From JAFDVJ01 sp964487505 (GTDB lineage Bacteria; Acidobacteriota; Blastocatellia; Pyrinomonadales; Pyrinomonadaceae), in the NCBI GenBank assembly GCA_964487505.1, contig CAZARD010000185.1, forward strand, positions 1 to 5,072: DNA of 5,072 bases, written 5' to 3'. The position numbers were made by a program, and so were the translations under genes. Shown one piece after another: positions 1 to 5,072 of this stretch. Position 1 is the first letter of the stretch. Each line of letters opens with the position of its first letter. Under the pieces are notes generated by a model. It did not search any database. It had not been told where the DNA came from and was given only the letters and a program-made list of their open reading frames with translations.

Positions 1-1004
1 TCCTGCCAGATGCTCATCGGGACGGGGCCGTCCTTCGTGTTGATCAGCGGTTCGTCCGCGAAAGGGAACTTTGCCGGGTCGAGCGGCTTTTCACCGGTTC
101 GGACCCGAGCCTCGTTGATCGAAGCCCAGGGCTGGTTACCGATCTGCCGGCTGGCGATCGCAGCCTGCTGGCGTTCGTCCTTGCGGTGCATGATCGGGTA
201 ACTGAACGTGAGGTTCACTTCGCCGAGATAACGGTAGCGGTCGATGAAAACGGAGTTCTCGAGTTCGATGATCCGGGTCAGGTCGCCTTCGATCGCTTCA
301 AGGTCGTCGGCCATCATCGCCTCGGTGTTCGCCCGCGAGGTGTCGACGGCCAACTTGAGCTTGGCGGTCGAGATGTTGAAGACGGCCGCGACCTGCCGGA
401 CAAACCACTCGCATCCGTCGAGGATCTTGAGTTCCTCGGCCGTGCCGGAGAGGTTCAGGACGCGCGGGTCTTTCGATCCTCCGACGACGGCGATCTTGTC
501 GCGAACCTGATTGATCTGGTACTTGAAGTCGGTAACCTGCTGCGCCGTCACGCCCTCGCCGAGCGAGATCAGTTTCTCGCTCACCGGTTGAAGGATCTGC
601 CGGATCATGAACTCGTCGCCGGAGAGAAGGGCGAGCACGGTTTTGTGAAGCGCCTCGACATGGCTGAATCCGAGCCGGGTGTAGCTCATCGGACGGTTGA
701 CCAGACACATCAATTCTTCCGACGCGTACCAGCGTTCGGCTTTCGCAAAACTGTCGTCGAGTTTGAGATAGCGCGGAACCGTCCGGTCGCGGCCGTCCCA
801 CTTCTTGTTGAAGGCGATCCGAGCGGGGTCGACGGTTTCGATCGAGCGCGGGATCAGGTCGGTGCGGAGATTCAGCTCAAAGCATCCGTGGCCGACCACG
901 TAATAGTCCTCGATCATCAGTTCCTTGAGGGCGCCGTACGACTCACCCGTTTCGTTCGGCTGACGGAGAAGGGATTCGACCTCCGAGCGAACGCGTTTGT
1001 CCAA
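1..1004 (-). CDS. Phage portal protein (HK97-type, Phage_portal family), partial at both ends
   Basis: The portal is the dodecameric ring at the capsid vertex through which DNA is packaged and ejected. The minus strand is open from 1124 down to the window edge, and the first usable start is a TTG at 1004, giving 334 visible residues. Portal-like features in order: an LLRQPNETGESYG segment (about 12-24), matching the 'LL..PN....s' stretch; a VVGHGCFELN segment (36-45), matching the usual 'GNaf.El' strand; VNRPMSYTRLGFSHVEAL (102-119), matching 'p....G.Spl.a'; a long wing/stem helix; FNISTAKLKLAVDTSRANTEAM (209-230), matching 'fgVPp.llg...N.e'; and INEARVRTGEKPL (296-308), matching the C-terminal 'NEiR...gl.PL'. 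Family members usually have another 60-100 residues before the PN motif, and these are absent. No ATG or GTG and no ribosome site lies upstream, so TTG 1004 is only a nominal start and the gene is probably 5'-truncated. The C-terminus lies outside the window. Family is near certain; gene integrity is doubtful. Confidence 0.85.
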   Translation of the reverse strand, partial: MDKRVRSEVESLLRQPNETGESYGALKELMIEDYYVVGHGCFELNLRTDLIPRSIETVDPARIAFNKKWDGRDRTVPRYLKLDDSFAKAERWYASEELMCLVNRPMSYTRLGFSHVEALHKTVLALLSGDEFMIRQILQPVSEKLISLGEGVTAQQVTDFKYQINQVRDKIAVVGGSKDPRVLNLSGTAEELKILDGCEWFVRQVAAVFNISTAKLKLAVDTSRANTEAMMADDLEAIEGDLTRIIELENSVFIDRYRYLGEVNLTFSYPIMHRKDERQQAAIASRQIGNQPWASINEARVRTGEKPLDPAKFPFADEPLINTKDGPVPMSIWQ

Positions 1005-1071
1005 CCGGGAGGGTTTCTGTGTAGAATCGATCGGGACTAGTAGATCGGAATTCCTCGAAGCGCGATCAAAA
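1005..1071. other. Junction zone between portal fragment and chromosomal promoter
   Basis: This spacer separates the divergent portal and propeller genes. The minus-strand reading frame of the portal stays open through it (to a TGA at 1125-1127), but the translation loses portal-like character above about 1020 and has no start codon. It contains an ACTAGT site (1036-1041) and a GGAATTCC palindrome (1047-1054). Somewhere here the phage sequence appears to stop and the host promoter region to begin. Whether that is an attachment or recombination point, a decayed gene end or an assembly join cannot be told from the sequence. Confidence 0.4.
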
Positions 1072-1100
1072 TTGCCGAAATTGCGCTCCCGAAGTATAAT
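1072..1100 (+). promoter_or_regulatory. Sigma70-type promoter of the propeller gene
   Basis: A perfect TATAAT -10 box lies at 1095-1100. A TTGCCG -35 box (4 of 6 consensus bases) lies at 1072-1077, with an ideal 17-bp spacer. Transcription would begin around 1106-1108 and give a leader of nearly 90 nt before the ATG at 1195. The local sequence is A/T-richer than the genes on either side, as expected of a promoter. This is a pattern match only. Confidence 0.55.
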
Positions 1101-1182
1101 TCCCGAAGTAAACGCAACATCTTTTCAAGCAATAATTTGCAACCGTTCGAATTTTGCCGGCCCGATCCCGGGCTGTGTTTTT

Positions 1183-1187
1183 GAGGA
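1183..1187 (+). promoter_or_regulatory. Shine-Dalgarno site fixing the start at 1195
   Basis: GAGGA lies 7 nt before the ATG at 1195. The frame is also open upstream to an ATG at 997, but that start would add 66 residues overlapping the portal gene and the promoter, and would bury the signal peptide. This site together with the signal peptide therefore decides for 1195. Confidence 0.7.
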
Positions 1188-1194
1188 TCACTCC

Positions 1195-2733
1195 ATGTCA
1201 AAGAAACTCTTTCTGATTCTGGCGCTTTTCCTGATGGTGCCCGGTTATGCGGTCAATGCGCAGGACGATTTCAACAAGGCTTTTGCGCCGCTGAAATGGC
1301 GGTCGATCGGGCCCTTCCGCGGTGGCCGATCGGTCGCATCGGTCGGGGTTCCGGGCGATCCGAAGACATATTATATGGGAACGACGGGCGGCGGCGTCTG
1401 GAAGACGGATGATGCCGGAGTGACGTGGCGCAACATCACGGACGGTTACTTCAGGACCGGCACGATCGGCGCGATCGCGGTCGCCGAAAGCGATCCGAAC
1501 GTGATCTACGTCGGCACCGGCGAGCACGCGGTGCGCGGCGTGATGACACACGGCGGCGACGGCGTTTACAAATCGACCGACGCCGGCAAGACCTGGAAGA
1601 AGATCGGACTCGAAACAAGCCAGCATATTTCGCGCATCATCATCCATCCGAAGAATCCCGACATCGTTTGGGTCGCGGTACAGGGAGCGCTTTACTCGCC
1701 GTCGAAGGAGCGCGGCATCTACAAGTCGACCGACGGCGGACTGACGTGGAAGAACACGCTGTTCGTCAACGAAAAGACCGGTGCCGCCGAACTGTCGATG
1801 GATGCCAGCAATCCGCGCATCATCTACGCGGCGATGTGGGAACACGGCCGCCTGCCGTGGAAGGTGATCAGCGGCGGGCCGGGAAGCGGGCTCTACAAGT
1901 CGACCGACAGCGGCGAAACCTGGACGAAAATGACCGACGGCCTCCCCGAAGAGATGGGCAAAATGGCGATCGCCGTCAGCCGCAGCAATCCGGAGAAGGT
2001 CTACGCGCTGATCGAGAGCGATTCATACAAGGACACGCGCGGTCTTTACGTATCGACCGACGCGGGGGAAAGCTGGCGGCAGGTTTCCAACGACAACCGG
2101 CTCATCCAGCGCGCCTGGTACTACATCGAACTCTTCATCGATCCGAAGAACGAGAACACGATATATGTCCTGAGCGCGCCGTGCCTTCGTTCGGAGGACG
2201 GCGGAAAGACGTGGCAGAACCTTGGCGGAACGCACGGCGATTTCCACGATCTGTGGATCAACCCCGACAACCCGAACAACATGATCATCTCGAACGACGG
2301 CGGCGCCGCGATCAGCTTCAACCGCGGAAGAACGTGGAGCACGCAAGCCAATATGCCGACCGGGCAGTTCTACCGGATCAATGTCGATAACCAGTTTCCA
2401 TACCGAATCTACGCCGGTCAACAGGATTATTCGTCGATCATGATCGCGAGCGCCGAGTTCGGCTCGGGCGGGATCGGACTGTCGAGCGCGACGCCGTCCG
2501 CCGGCGGCGAAAGCGCGTTCCTCGCGTTCAATCCGGACGATCCGCGGTATGTCCTCGGCGGCAGTTATCAGGGAACGATCGAGGTCATCGATACGAAGGC
2601 GAAGGCCGGAACGAACATCATGGCCGCGCCGATCCAATATCTTTCGATGGACGCGAAGGATATGAAGTACCGCTTCAACTGGAACGCGCCGATCATCTGG
2701 AGCAAATGGGAGCCGAACACGTATTACCACGCG
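1195..2733 (+). CDS. Exported sortilin/Vps10-like BNR-repeat beta-propeller protein, N-terminal part
   Basis: This is the first 513 residues of a large secreted propeller protein of the kind annotated as 'glycosyl hydrolase', 'WD40/YVTN/BNR-like repeat-containing' or 'VPS10 domain-containing'. Residues 1-22 form a signal peptide: an SKK basic start, a hydrophobic LFLILALFLMV core and a VNA cleavage site before QDD. The mature protein opens with a KWRSIGPFRGGRSVA segment (34-48) typical of the family. Asp-box (BNR) motifs, S-x-D-x-G-x-T-W, occur at 71-78, 127-134, 178-185, 236-243, 287-294 and 333-340, with a degenerate seventh at 375-381. They alternate with 'dPn.iyvgt' strands, as in successive propeller blades. 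No catalytic triad or sialidase arginine set is recognisable, so the hydrolase label should not be trusted. Binding or scaffolding in the periplasm or outside the cell is the safer inference. The reading stops at the assembly gap on an exact codon boundary. The substrate is unknown. Confidence 0.88.
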
Positions 2734-2833
2734 NNNNNNNNNNNNNNNNNNNNNNNNNNNNNNNNNNNNNNNNNNNNNNNNNNNNNNNNNNNNNNNNNNN
2801 NNNNNNNNNNNNNNNNNNNNNNNNNNNNNNNNN
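2734..2833. other. Assembly gap (100 N) inside the propeller gene
   Basis: Exactly 100 undetermined bases, a conventional placeholder length. The left side ends after a complete codon (GCG, 2731-2733), and the right side begins with a complete codon of the correct frame (CAG, 2834-2836). The true missing length should therefore be a multiple of 3, which 100 is not. Related proteins are, from memory, about 1,000-1,100 residues long and only 829 are visible here, so some 170-270 codons are probably missing. Confidence 0.95.
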
Positions 2834-3784
2834 CAGTACAAACGGGATATGCCGGCGTTTTCGGTTTATAAGCCGAACAATACGTTTCTGGCGAATTTCG
2901 GCAGCGAACTTGACGATTCGGATGAGGATTTCAAGGGCGCCAACCGGACGCGCGGCGTCAATCCGGCGAACGGCATCGTCGTTTATTACAACCTGCCTGA
3001 AGCGAAGAAGACGGACAAAGTGACGATGGAGATCCGGGACGCGGCCGGCAATCTCGTGCGGTCGTTCTCGTCGGAACCGGACAAGACCTATCGCCGTTGG
3101 GACGGCGGGCCGCAATCGGAACCGACGCTGAACAAGTCGAAGGGCTTGAACAGGTTCGTCTGGGATATGCGCTACCCGACGATGCCCGGCGTTCCCGGGG
3201 TCTACATCGAGGCGAGCTACGCCGGCCACAAGGCCGTGCCCGGAAAGTACACGATCACGATCGCTTTCGGCGGACAAAAGGTCACGACCGACGCCGAGAT
3301 CCTGGCGAATCCGCTCTATCCGACGACCGCCGCGCAGTATGCCGAGTTCCACCAGGTGATGTCGTCGATGGAATCAGAAGTCGTGACGATGCACCGGACG
3401 GTGAACTCGATGTACGAAAAGCAGAAACGGCTCGAATCGCTGATCGGTTCGCTCGGCGACGATCCGAAGTTTGCGAACGCCAGGAAATCCGGCGAGGAAC
3501 TTCTGAAGAAGATAAAGGCGTGGGACGATGAGATGGTACAGCGGAAGTCCAAAGCGTACGACGATGTCGAGAATTTCCCGAACCGGTTCACGGCGAACTA
3601 TATGTATCTGATCAATCAGACCGAGGGCGACATTCCGCGTGTCGGACAACCGTCGCTCGATCTGAAGAAGCAGTACGATGCCGAATGGGCGACGCTCAAA
3701 TCGCGAGCGACCGAGATCCTCGACAAGGACATCCCGGCGCTGAACAAGCTTCTCTGGGAAGCCGGCAAAGGCGCGATCTGGTAA
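2834..3784 (+). CDS. Exported sortilin/Vps10-like BNR-repeat protein, C-terminal part
   Basis: This is the last 316 codons of the gene begun at 1195, resuming after the gap and ending in TAA (3782-3784). The frame is open into the gap. The Met at 2849 is internal and has no ribosome site, so this is not a separate gene. Residues about 45-155 (counted from 2834) look like a FlgD-type Ig-like beta-sandwich: VVYYNLPEAKK, then MEIRDAAGNLVRSF, NRFVWDMRYP and VPGKYTITIAFGG. The rest (about 160-316) is highly charged and helical, with an alternating pattern compatible with a helical bundle or short coiled coil (MEKQKR/EELLKKIKAWDDEM-like stretches). This order, propeller then Ig-like domain then helical tail, is the usual layout of the large bacterial BNR/sortilin-like proteins. 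Belonging to the same gene is inferred from strand, family order and the absence of any other start or stop. Confidence 0.82.
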   Translation, partial: QYKRDMPAFSVYKPNNTFLANFGSELDDSDEDFKGANRTRGVNPANGIVVYYNLPEAKKTDKVTMEIRDAAGNLVRSFSSEPDKTYRRWDGGPQSEPTLNKSKGLNRFVWDMRYPTMPGVPGVYIEASYAGHKAVPGKYTITIAFGGQKVTTDAEILANPLYPTTAAQYAEFHQVMSSMESEVVTMHRTVNSMYEKQKRLESLIGSLGDDPKFANARKSGEELLKKIKAWDDEMVQRKSKAYDDVENFPNRFTANYMYLINQTEGDIPRVGQPSLDLKKQYDAEWATLKSRATEILDKDIPALNKLLWEAGKGAIW

Positions 3785-3787
3785 GGG

Positions 3788-3814
3788 TTTGGATTTTAGA
3801 TTTTGGATTTGGAT
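3788..3814 (+). repeat. Degenerate TTTRGAT heptamer array
   Basis: Three consecutive 7-mers, TTTGGAT, TTTAGAT and TTTGGAT (3788-3808), are followed by a 6-nt TTGGAT. The array begins three bases after the stop codon of the propeller gene. It resembles a diverged form of the TTTGGGA heptamer seen on the minus strand at the right end of the window. Confidence 0.6.
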
Positions 3815-3825
3815 TTCCGGGGATC

Positions 3826-4014
3826 GGGATTTCAGATTTCAGGATTCCAACGAAATCCACAGATCGTGGCCTGAAGTGTTCTTCGTGTCGCCTTGGTGCT
3901 GCTTCGTGGATGTCAGCGTTTTTCATCCACGAAGCAGCACGAACCGGACACGAACGGTCAGTGGCTCGGGTTTTTCAAAGGACCTGAATCTGGAATCTTG
4001 AAATCTGGAATCTC
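3826..4014. repeat. 189-bp nested palindrome between the propeller and cupin genes
   Basis: The outer arms at 3826-3848 and 3992-4014 are inverted copies of 23 bp with three mismatches. Inside them, the inner arms 3882-3912 and 3924-3954 pair over 16 perfect bases next to the loop and 8 further perfect bases (TTCGTGTC/GACACGAA), separated by a 7-nt mismatched bulge. Spacing between outer and inner arms is nearly symmetrical (33 and 37 nt). The stretch encodes no credible protein. It behaves like a composite intergenic repeat of the REP/MITE kind, but no terminal target duplication or transposase was found. Confidence 0.65.
3897..3939. repeat. Perfect 16-bp hairpin with T-rich 11-nt loop
   Basis: TGCTGCTTCGTGGATG (3897-3912) and its exact reverse complement (3924-3939) flank the loop TCAGCGTTTTT. 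The RNA would fold very stably from either strand. No run of T follows the right arm (it continues CGAACC) and no run of A precedes the left arm, so it is not a classic intrinsic terminator. It could still slow or end transcription from the propeller gene, or protect the 3' end of its message. Confidence 0.75.
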
Positions 4015-4027
4015 GAAATCCGTGGAA
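3986..4027 (-). repeat. Degenerate GAATCTN array before the cupin gene
   Basis: Units GAATCTG, GAATCTT, GAAATCTG and GAATCTC run head to tail from 3986 to 4014, then fade as GAAATCC and GGAATC up to about 4027. Read on the minus strand these are AGATTYC-type heptamers, the inverted counterpart of the sequence at 3826-3848. The array reaches to within 7 nt of the cupin start codon. Confidence 0.55.
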
Positions 4028-4033
4028 TCGCAG

Positions 4034-4348
4034 ATGGAAACCTATCATATCGAAAAATGGTCGCAGCCGACGCCGCCGAATCCGGCGATGCTGCGGTTCG
4101 TTATGGAACGTGAGGGTTTTCGCGTTTTTCAATGGACCGACCAGCCCGGCGCGCAGTACGGGAATCACAAGCACGATGAATTCCAGTCGCACTGGATAAT
4201 TTCAGGCAGTCTCGAATTGACCGTCGAACGCGTCGGCACGTTCATCCTGGAAACCGGAGATCGCGATTTTCTCCCTGCCGGAACCTATCATTCCGCCCGC
4301 GTCATCGGAGAAGAACCCGTGATGTACCTCGTCGGCGCAAGAGTTTGA
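4034..4348 (+). CDS. Small single-domain cupin protein
   Basis: A 104-residue cupin (Cupin_2-like), a single conserved beta-barrel that usually holds one metal ion. Motif 1 is PGAQYGNHKHDEF (38-50), with His45 and His47 as the expected HxH metal ligands, followed by a HWIISGSLEL strand (53-62). The usual motif-1 glutamate is shifted: Glu49 lies only two residues after the HxH and Gln51 is near the normal place. Motif 2 is GDRDFLPAGTYHSA (75-88), which fits G(x5)PxGxxH with His86 as the third His ligand. No signal peptide, membrane segment or second domain is seen, so it is probably cytoplasmic. The frame is open upstream to 3893, but ATG 4034 is chosen because the N-terminus METYHIEKW looks natural, a weak TGGAA site lies 6 nt before it, and the upstream part would encode repeat DNA. 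Substrate and reaction are unknown. A role as a small sensor, isomerase or dioxygenase-like enzyme cannot be decided. Confidence 0.85.
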   Translation: METYHIEKWSQPTPPNPAMLRFVMEREGFRVFQWTDQPGAQYGNHKHDEFQSHWIISGSLELTVERVGTFILETGDRDFLPAGTYHSARVIGEEPVMYLVGARV

Positions 4349-4688
4349 CGGATGCCATTGCCCGCGAAACGGCGACGGATCCGGGCGTTTGATCAACACA
4401 AACCAGTAGCAATCCAAAATCAATGTTGTCCGAAACGTTGCGGATCTGCGAGCCGAGTTCGCGATTTCATTGATCCCGGAATACGCATTGGGAGGATTTT
4501 GCCACGGATTTCTCAAATTGCGCGAAGAAAACACAGAAGTTGCTTGAGAATTCGTTGTATCCACGGAGAAGCAAAGATTCGACGGCTTTGATGCGGATTC
4601 GGGGTTTATCGAAACGAAGGCCTAATGCCGCGATTCGCAATGAATCCCTCGCTGTTCCTTGTTCGATCAGACGACCGGGTCAGGATTC
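4349..4688. other. Intergenic stretch with no credible gene
   Basis: 340 bases without a convincing coding frame. Short open frames on both strands lack ribosome sites and give arginine- and serine-rich, unstructured translations. Degenerate intergenic words are present: a CCACGGATTT at 4502-4511 and a CCACGGAGAA at 4562-4571, and the short complementary pair TCTCAA (4511-4516)/TTGAGA (4545-4550) around an AAGAAAACACAGAAG-type segment. No terminator with a T-run was found after the cupin stop. Confidence 0.6.
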
Positions 4689-4923
4689 GAAAGCCCCGAA
4701 GGGGCGAAGAAACGGTAACCCCGGGTGCGAACCCGGGGGCGCGGTCTCAAGATAGGAAGGAAAGCCCCGAAGGGGCGTAGCCGCGCGGTCGAATGTCAGA
4801 TGTTGCGATTCGCCCGCGATTGGTCCGGGCGCGCTGCGCCCCTCGCGGGGCTAGCGGCCGACTTCGGGCGGATCGCCCCGGGGCTCGCGCCCGGGGTTAC
4901 CGTCCCTACGCCCCGTCGGGGCT
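4689..4923. repeat. GC-rich compound inverted repeat (REP-like element)
   Basis: The left module 4691-4741 and right module 4874-4923 are inverted copies of each other. Within them, the 29-bp arms 4713-4741 and 4874-4902 match with three mismatches. Each outer end is itself a small palindrome: AGCCCCGAAGGGGC on the left, and its inverted counterpart GCCCCGTCGGGGCT on the right. An 18-bp unit, GAAAGCCCCGAAGGGGCG, is present twice in direct orientation (4689-4706 and 4760-4777). The second copy, extended as AGCCCCGAAGGGGCGTAG (4763-4780), is inverted at 4906-4923 with one mismatch. The interior (about 4781-4873) holds further short self-complementary GC blocks. Short frames across it are by-products of the repeat. 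It looks like a cluster of REP/BIME-type units, a family recalled from Acidobacteriota and Planctomycetes genomes. Confidence 0.75.
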
Positions 4924-5018
4924 GAGATAGGATTCAATCTGCAAGGCTTCGGCCATACACGAGTCCAAAGATTCGCTTTCCAGGTTTTGATCTCTACCGA
5001 CGGATAGGACACACTTTA
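4924..5018. other. Short spacer between two repeat elements
   Basis: I see no gene, promoter or terminator in these 95 bases. They separate the GC-rich palindromic element from the heptamer array. Confidence 0.5.
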
Positions 5019-5072
5019 TCCCAAATCCCAAATCCCAAATCCCAAATCCCAAATCCCAAATCCCAAATCCCA
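5019..5072 (-). repeat. Perfect TCCCAAA heptamer tandem array (7.7 copies, cut by window edge)
   Basis: Seven exact copies of TCCCAAA (5019-5067) plus a partial eighth reach the last base of the window, so the array is longer than seen. On the minus strand it reads TTTGGGA, giving GGG tracts every 7 nt with 4-nt spacers, the pattern expected of an intramolecular G-quadruplex. The absence of any mismatch suggests recent expansion or slippage. It is a simple repeat without coding content. Confidence 0.95.

Noticed and set aside
186..1040. Long plus-strand open frame of 284 codons opposite the portal gene
   Set aside because: The minus strand in the same interval encodes a recognisable portal protein with motifs throughout. 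The plus-strand frame is a GC-rich antisense shadow with no family resemblance.
1042..1050. AGATCGGAA, identical to the first nine bases of a common sequencing adapter, near the portal/host junction
   Set aside because: Only nine bases match and the next bases (TTCC) differ from the adapter. GATCGG-type words are frequent in this sequence, so chance is likely. It is worth remembering only if read mapping shows a misjoin here.
997..1194. Upstream in-frame extension of the propeller gene to an ATG at 997
   Set aside because: It would overlap the portal gene and the TATAAT promoter and place 66 unrelated residues before a clear signal peptide. The Shine-Dalgarno site points to 1195.
2849..3784. 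C-terminal part of the propeller protein as an independent gene starting at ATG 2849
   Set aside because: The frame is open to the gap, no ribosome site precedes the ATG, and the content matches the C-terminal half of the same protein family.
3897..3939. Intrinsic terminator
   Set aside because: The stem is strong but is not followed by a T-run in either direction. The T-stretch is in the loop instead.
4720..4740. tRNA T-arm-like sequence (GGGTGCGAACCC)
   Set aside because: No acceptor stem, D-arm or anticodon arm can be built around it. The bases are part of the palindromic repeat.
4689..4780. CRISPR array suggested by two identical 18-bp palindromic units
   Set aside because: Only two direct copies exist, the 'spacer' is itself repeat sequence inverted elsewhere, and no cas gene is present.
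4352..4925. Small open frames on both strands after the cupin gene
   Set aside because: They have no ribosome sites and translate repeat DNA into arginine/proline/glycine-rich strings, and one minus-strand frame overlaps the cupin coding sequence.

Overview
The window looks like a scaffold from an environmental, moderately GC-rich bacterium. A run of exactly 100 N (2734-2833) marks a scaffolding gap. The best guess at the host is Acidobacteriota (Blastocatellia/Pyrinomonadales-like) or a similar soil or sediment lineage. That rests on the large secreted BNR/sortilin-type protein, the small cupin, and intergenic DNA full of short palindromes and 7-nt repeats. It is an inference from recalled genome style, not a proven assignment.

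Layout. (1) 1-1004, minus strand: most of a phage portal protein gene. It runs off the left edge at its 3' side and appears to lack its own 5' end. (2) 1005-1194: a short divergent spacer with a good sigma70-type promoter and a Shine-Dalgarno site for the next gene. (3) 1195-3784, plus strand: one large exported beta-propeller protein (sortilin/Vps10-like, BNR repeats), split by the N gap into an N-terminal part of 513 codons and a C-terminal part of 316 codons. The two parts are in different frames across the placeholder gap, so the gap length is not real. (4) 3785-4033: an intergenic stretch made almost entirely of repeats, with degenerate heptamer arrays flanking a nested palindrome that holds a perfect 16-bp hairpin. 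(5) 4034-4348, plus strand: a 104-residue single-domain cupin. (6) 4349-5072: no credible gene. It holds degenerate intergenic sequence, a 235-bp GC-rich compound inverted repeat (REP-like), and a perfect TCCCAAA heptamer array that runs off the right edge.

How the parts relate. The portal gene belongs to a prophage, or to a remnant or misjoined phage fragment, lying to the left. The exported propeller protein has its own promoter and does not depend on it. The cupin lies 249 bp downstream behind a repeat cluster, so co-transcription with the propeller gene is possible but not shown. No defence system, CRISPR array, RNA gene or transposase is visible. The unusual material is the repeat landscape around the cupin and the abrupt phage/chromosome junction near 1005-1071.
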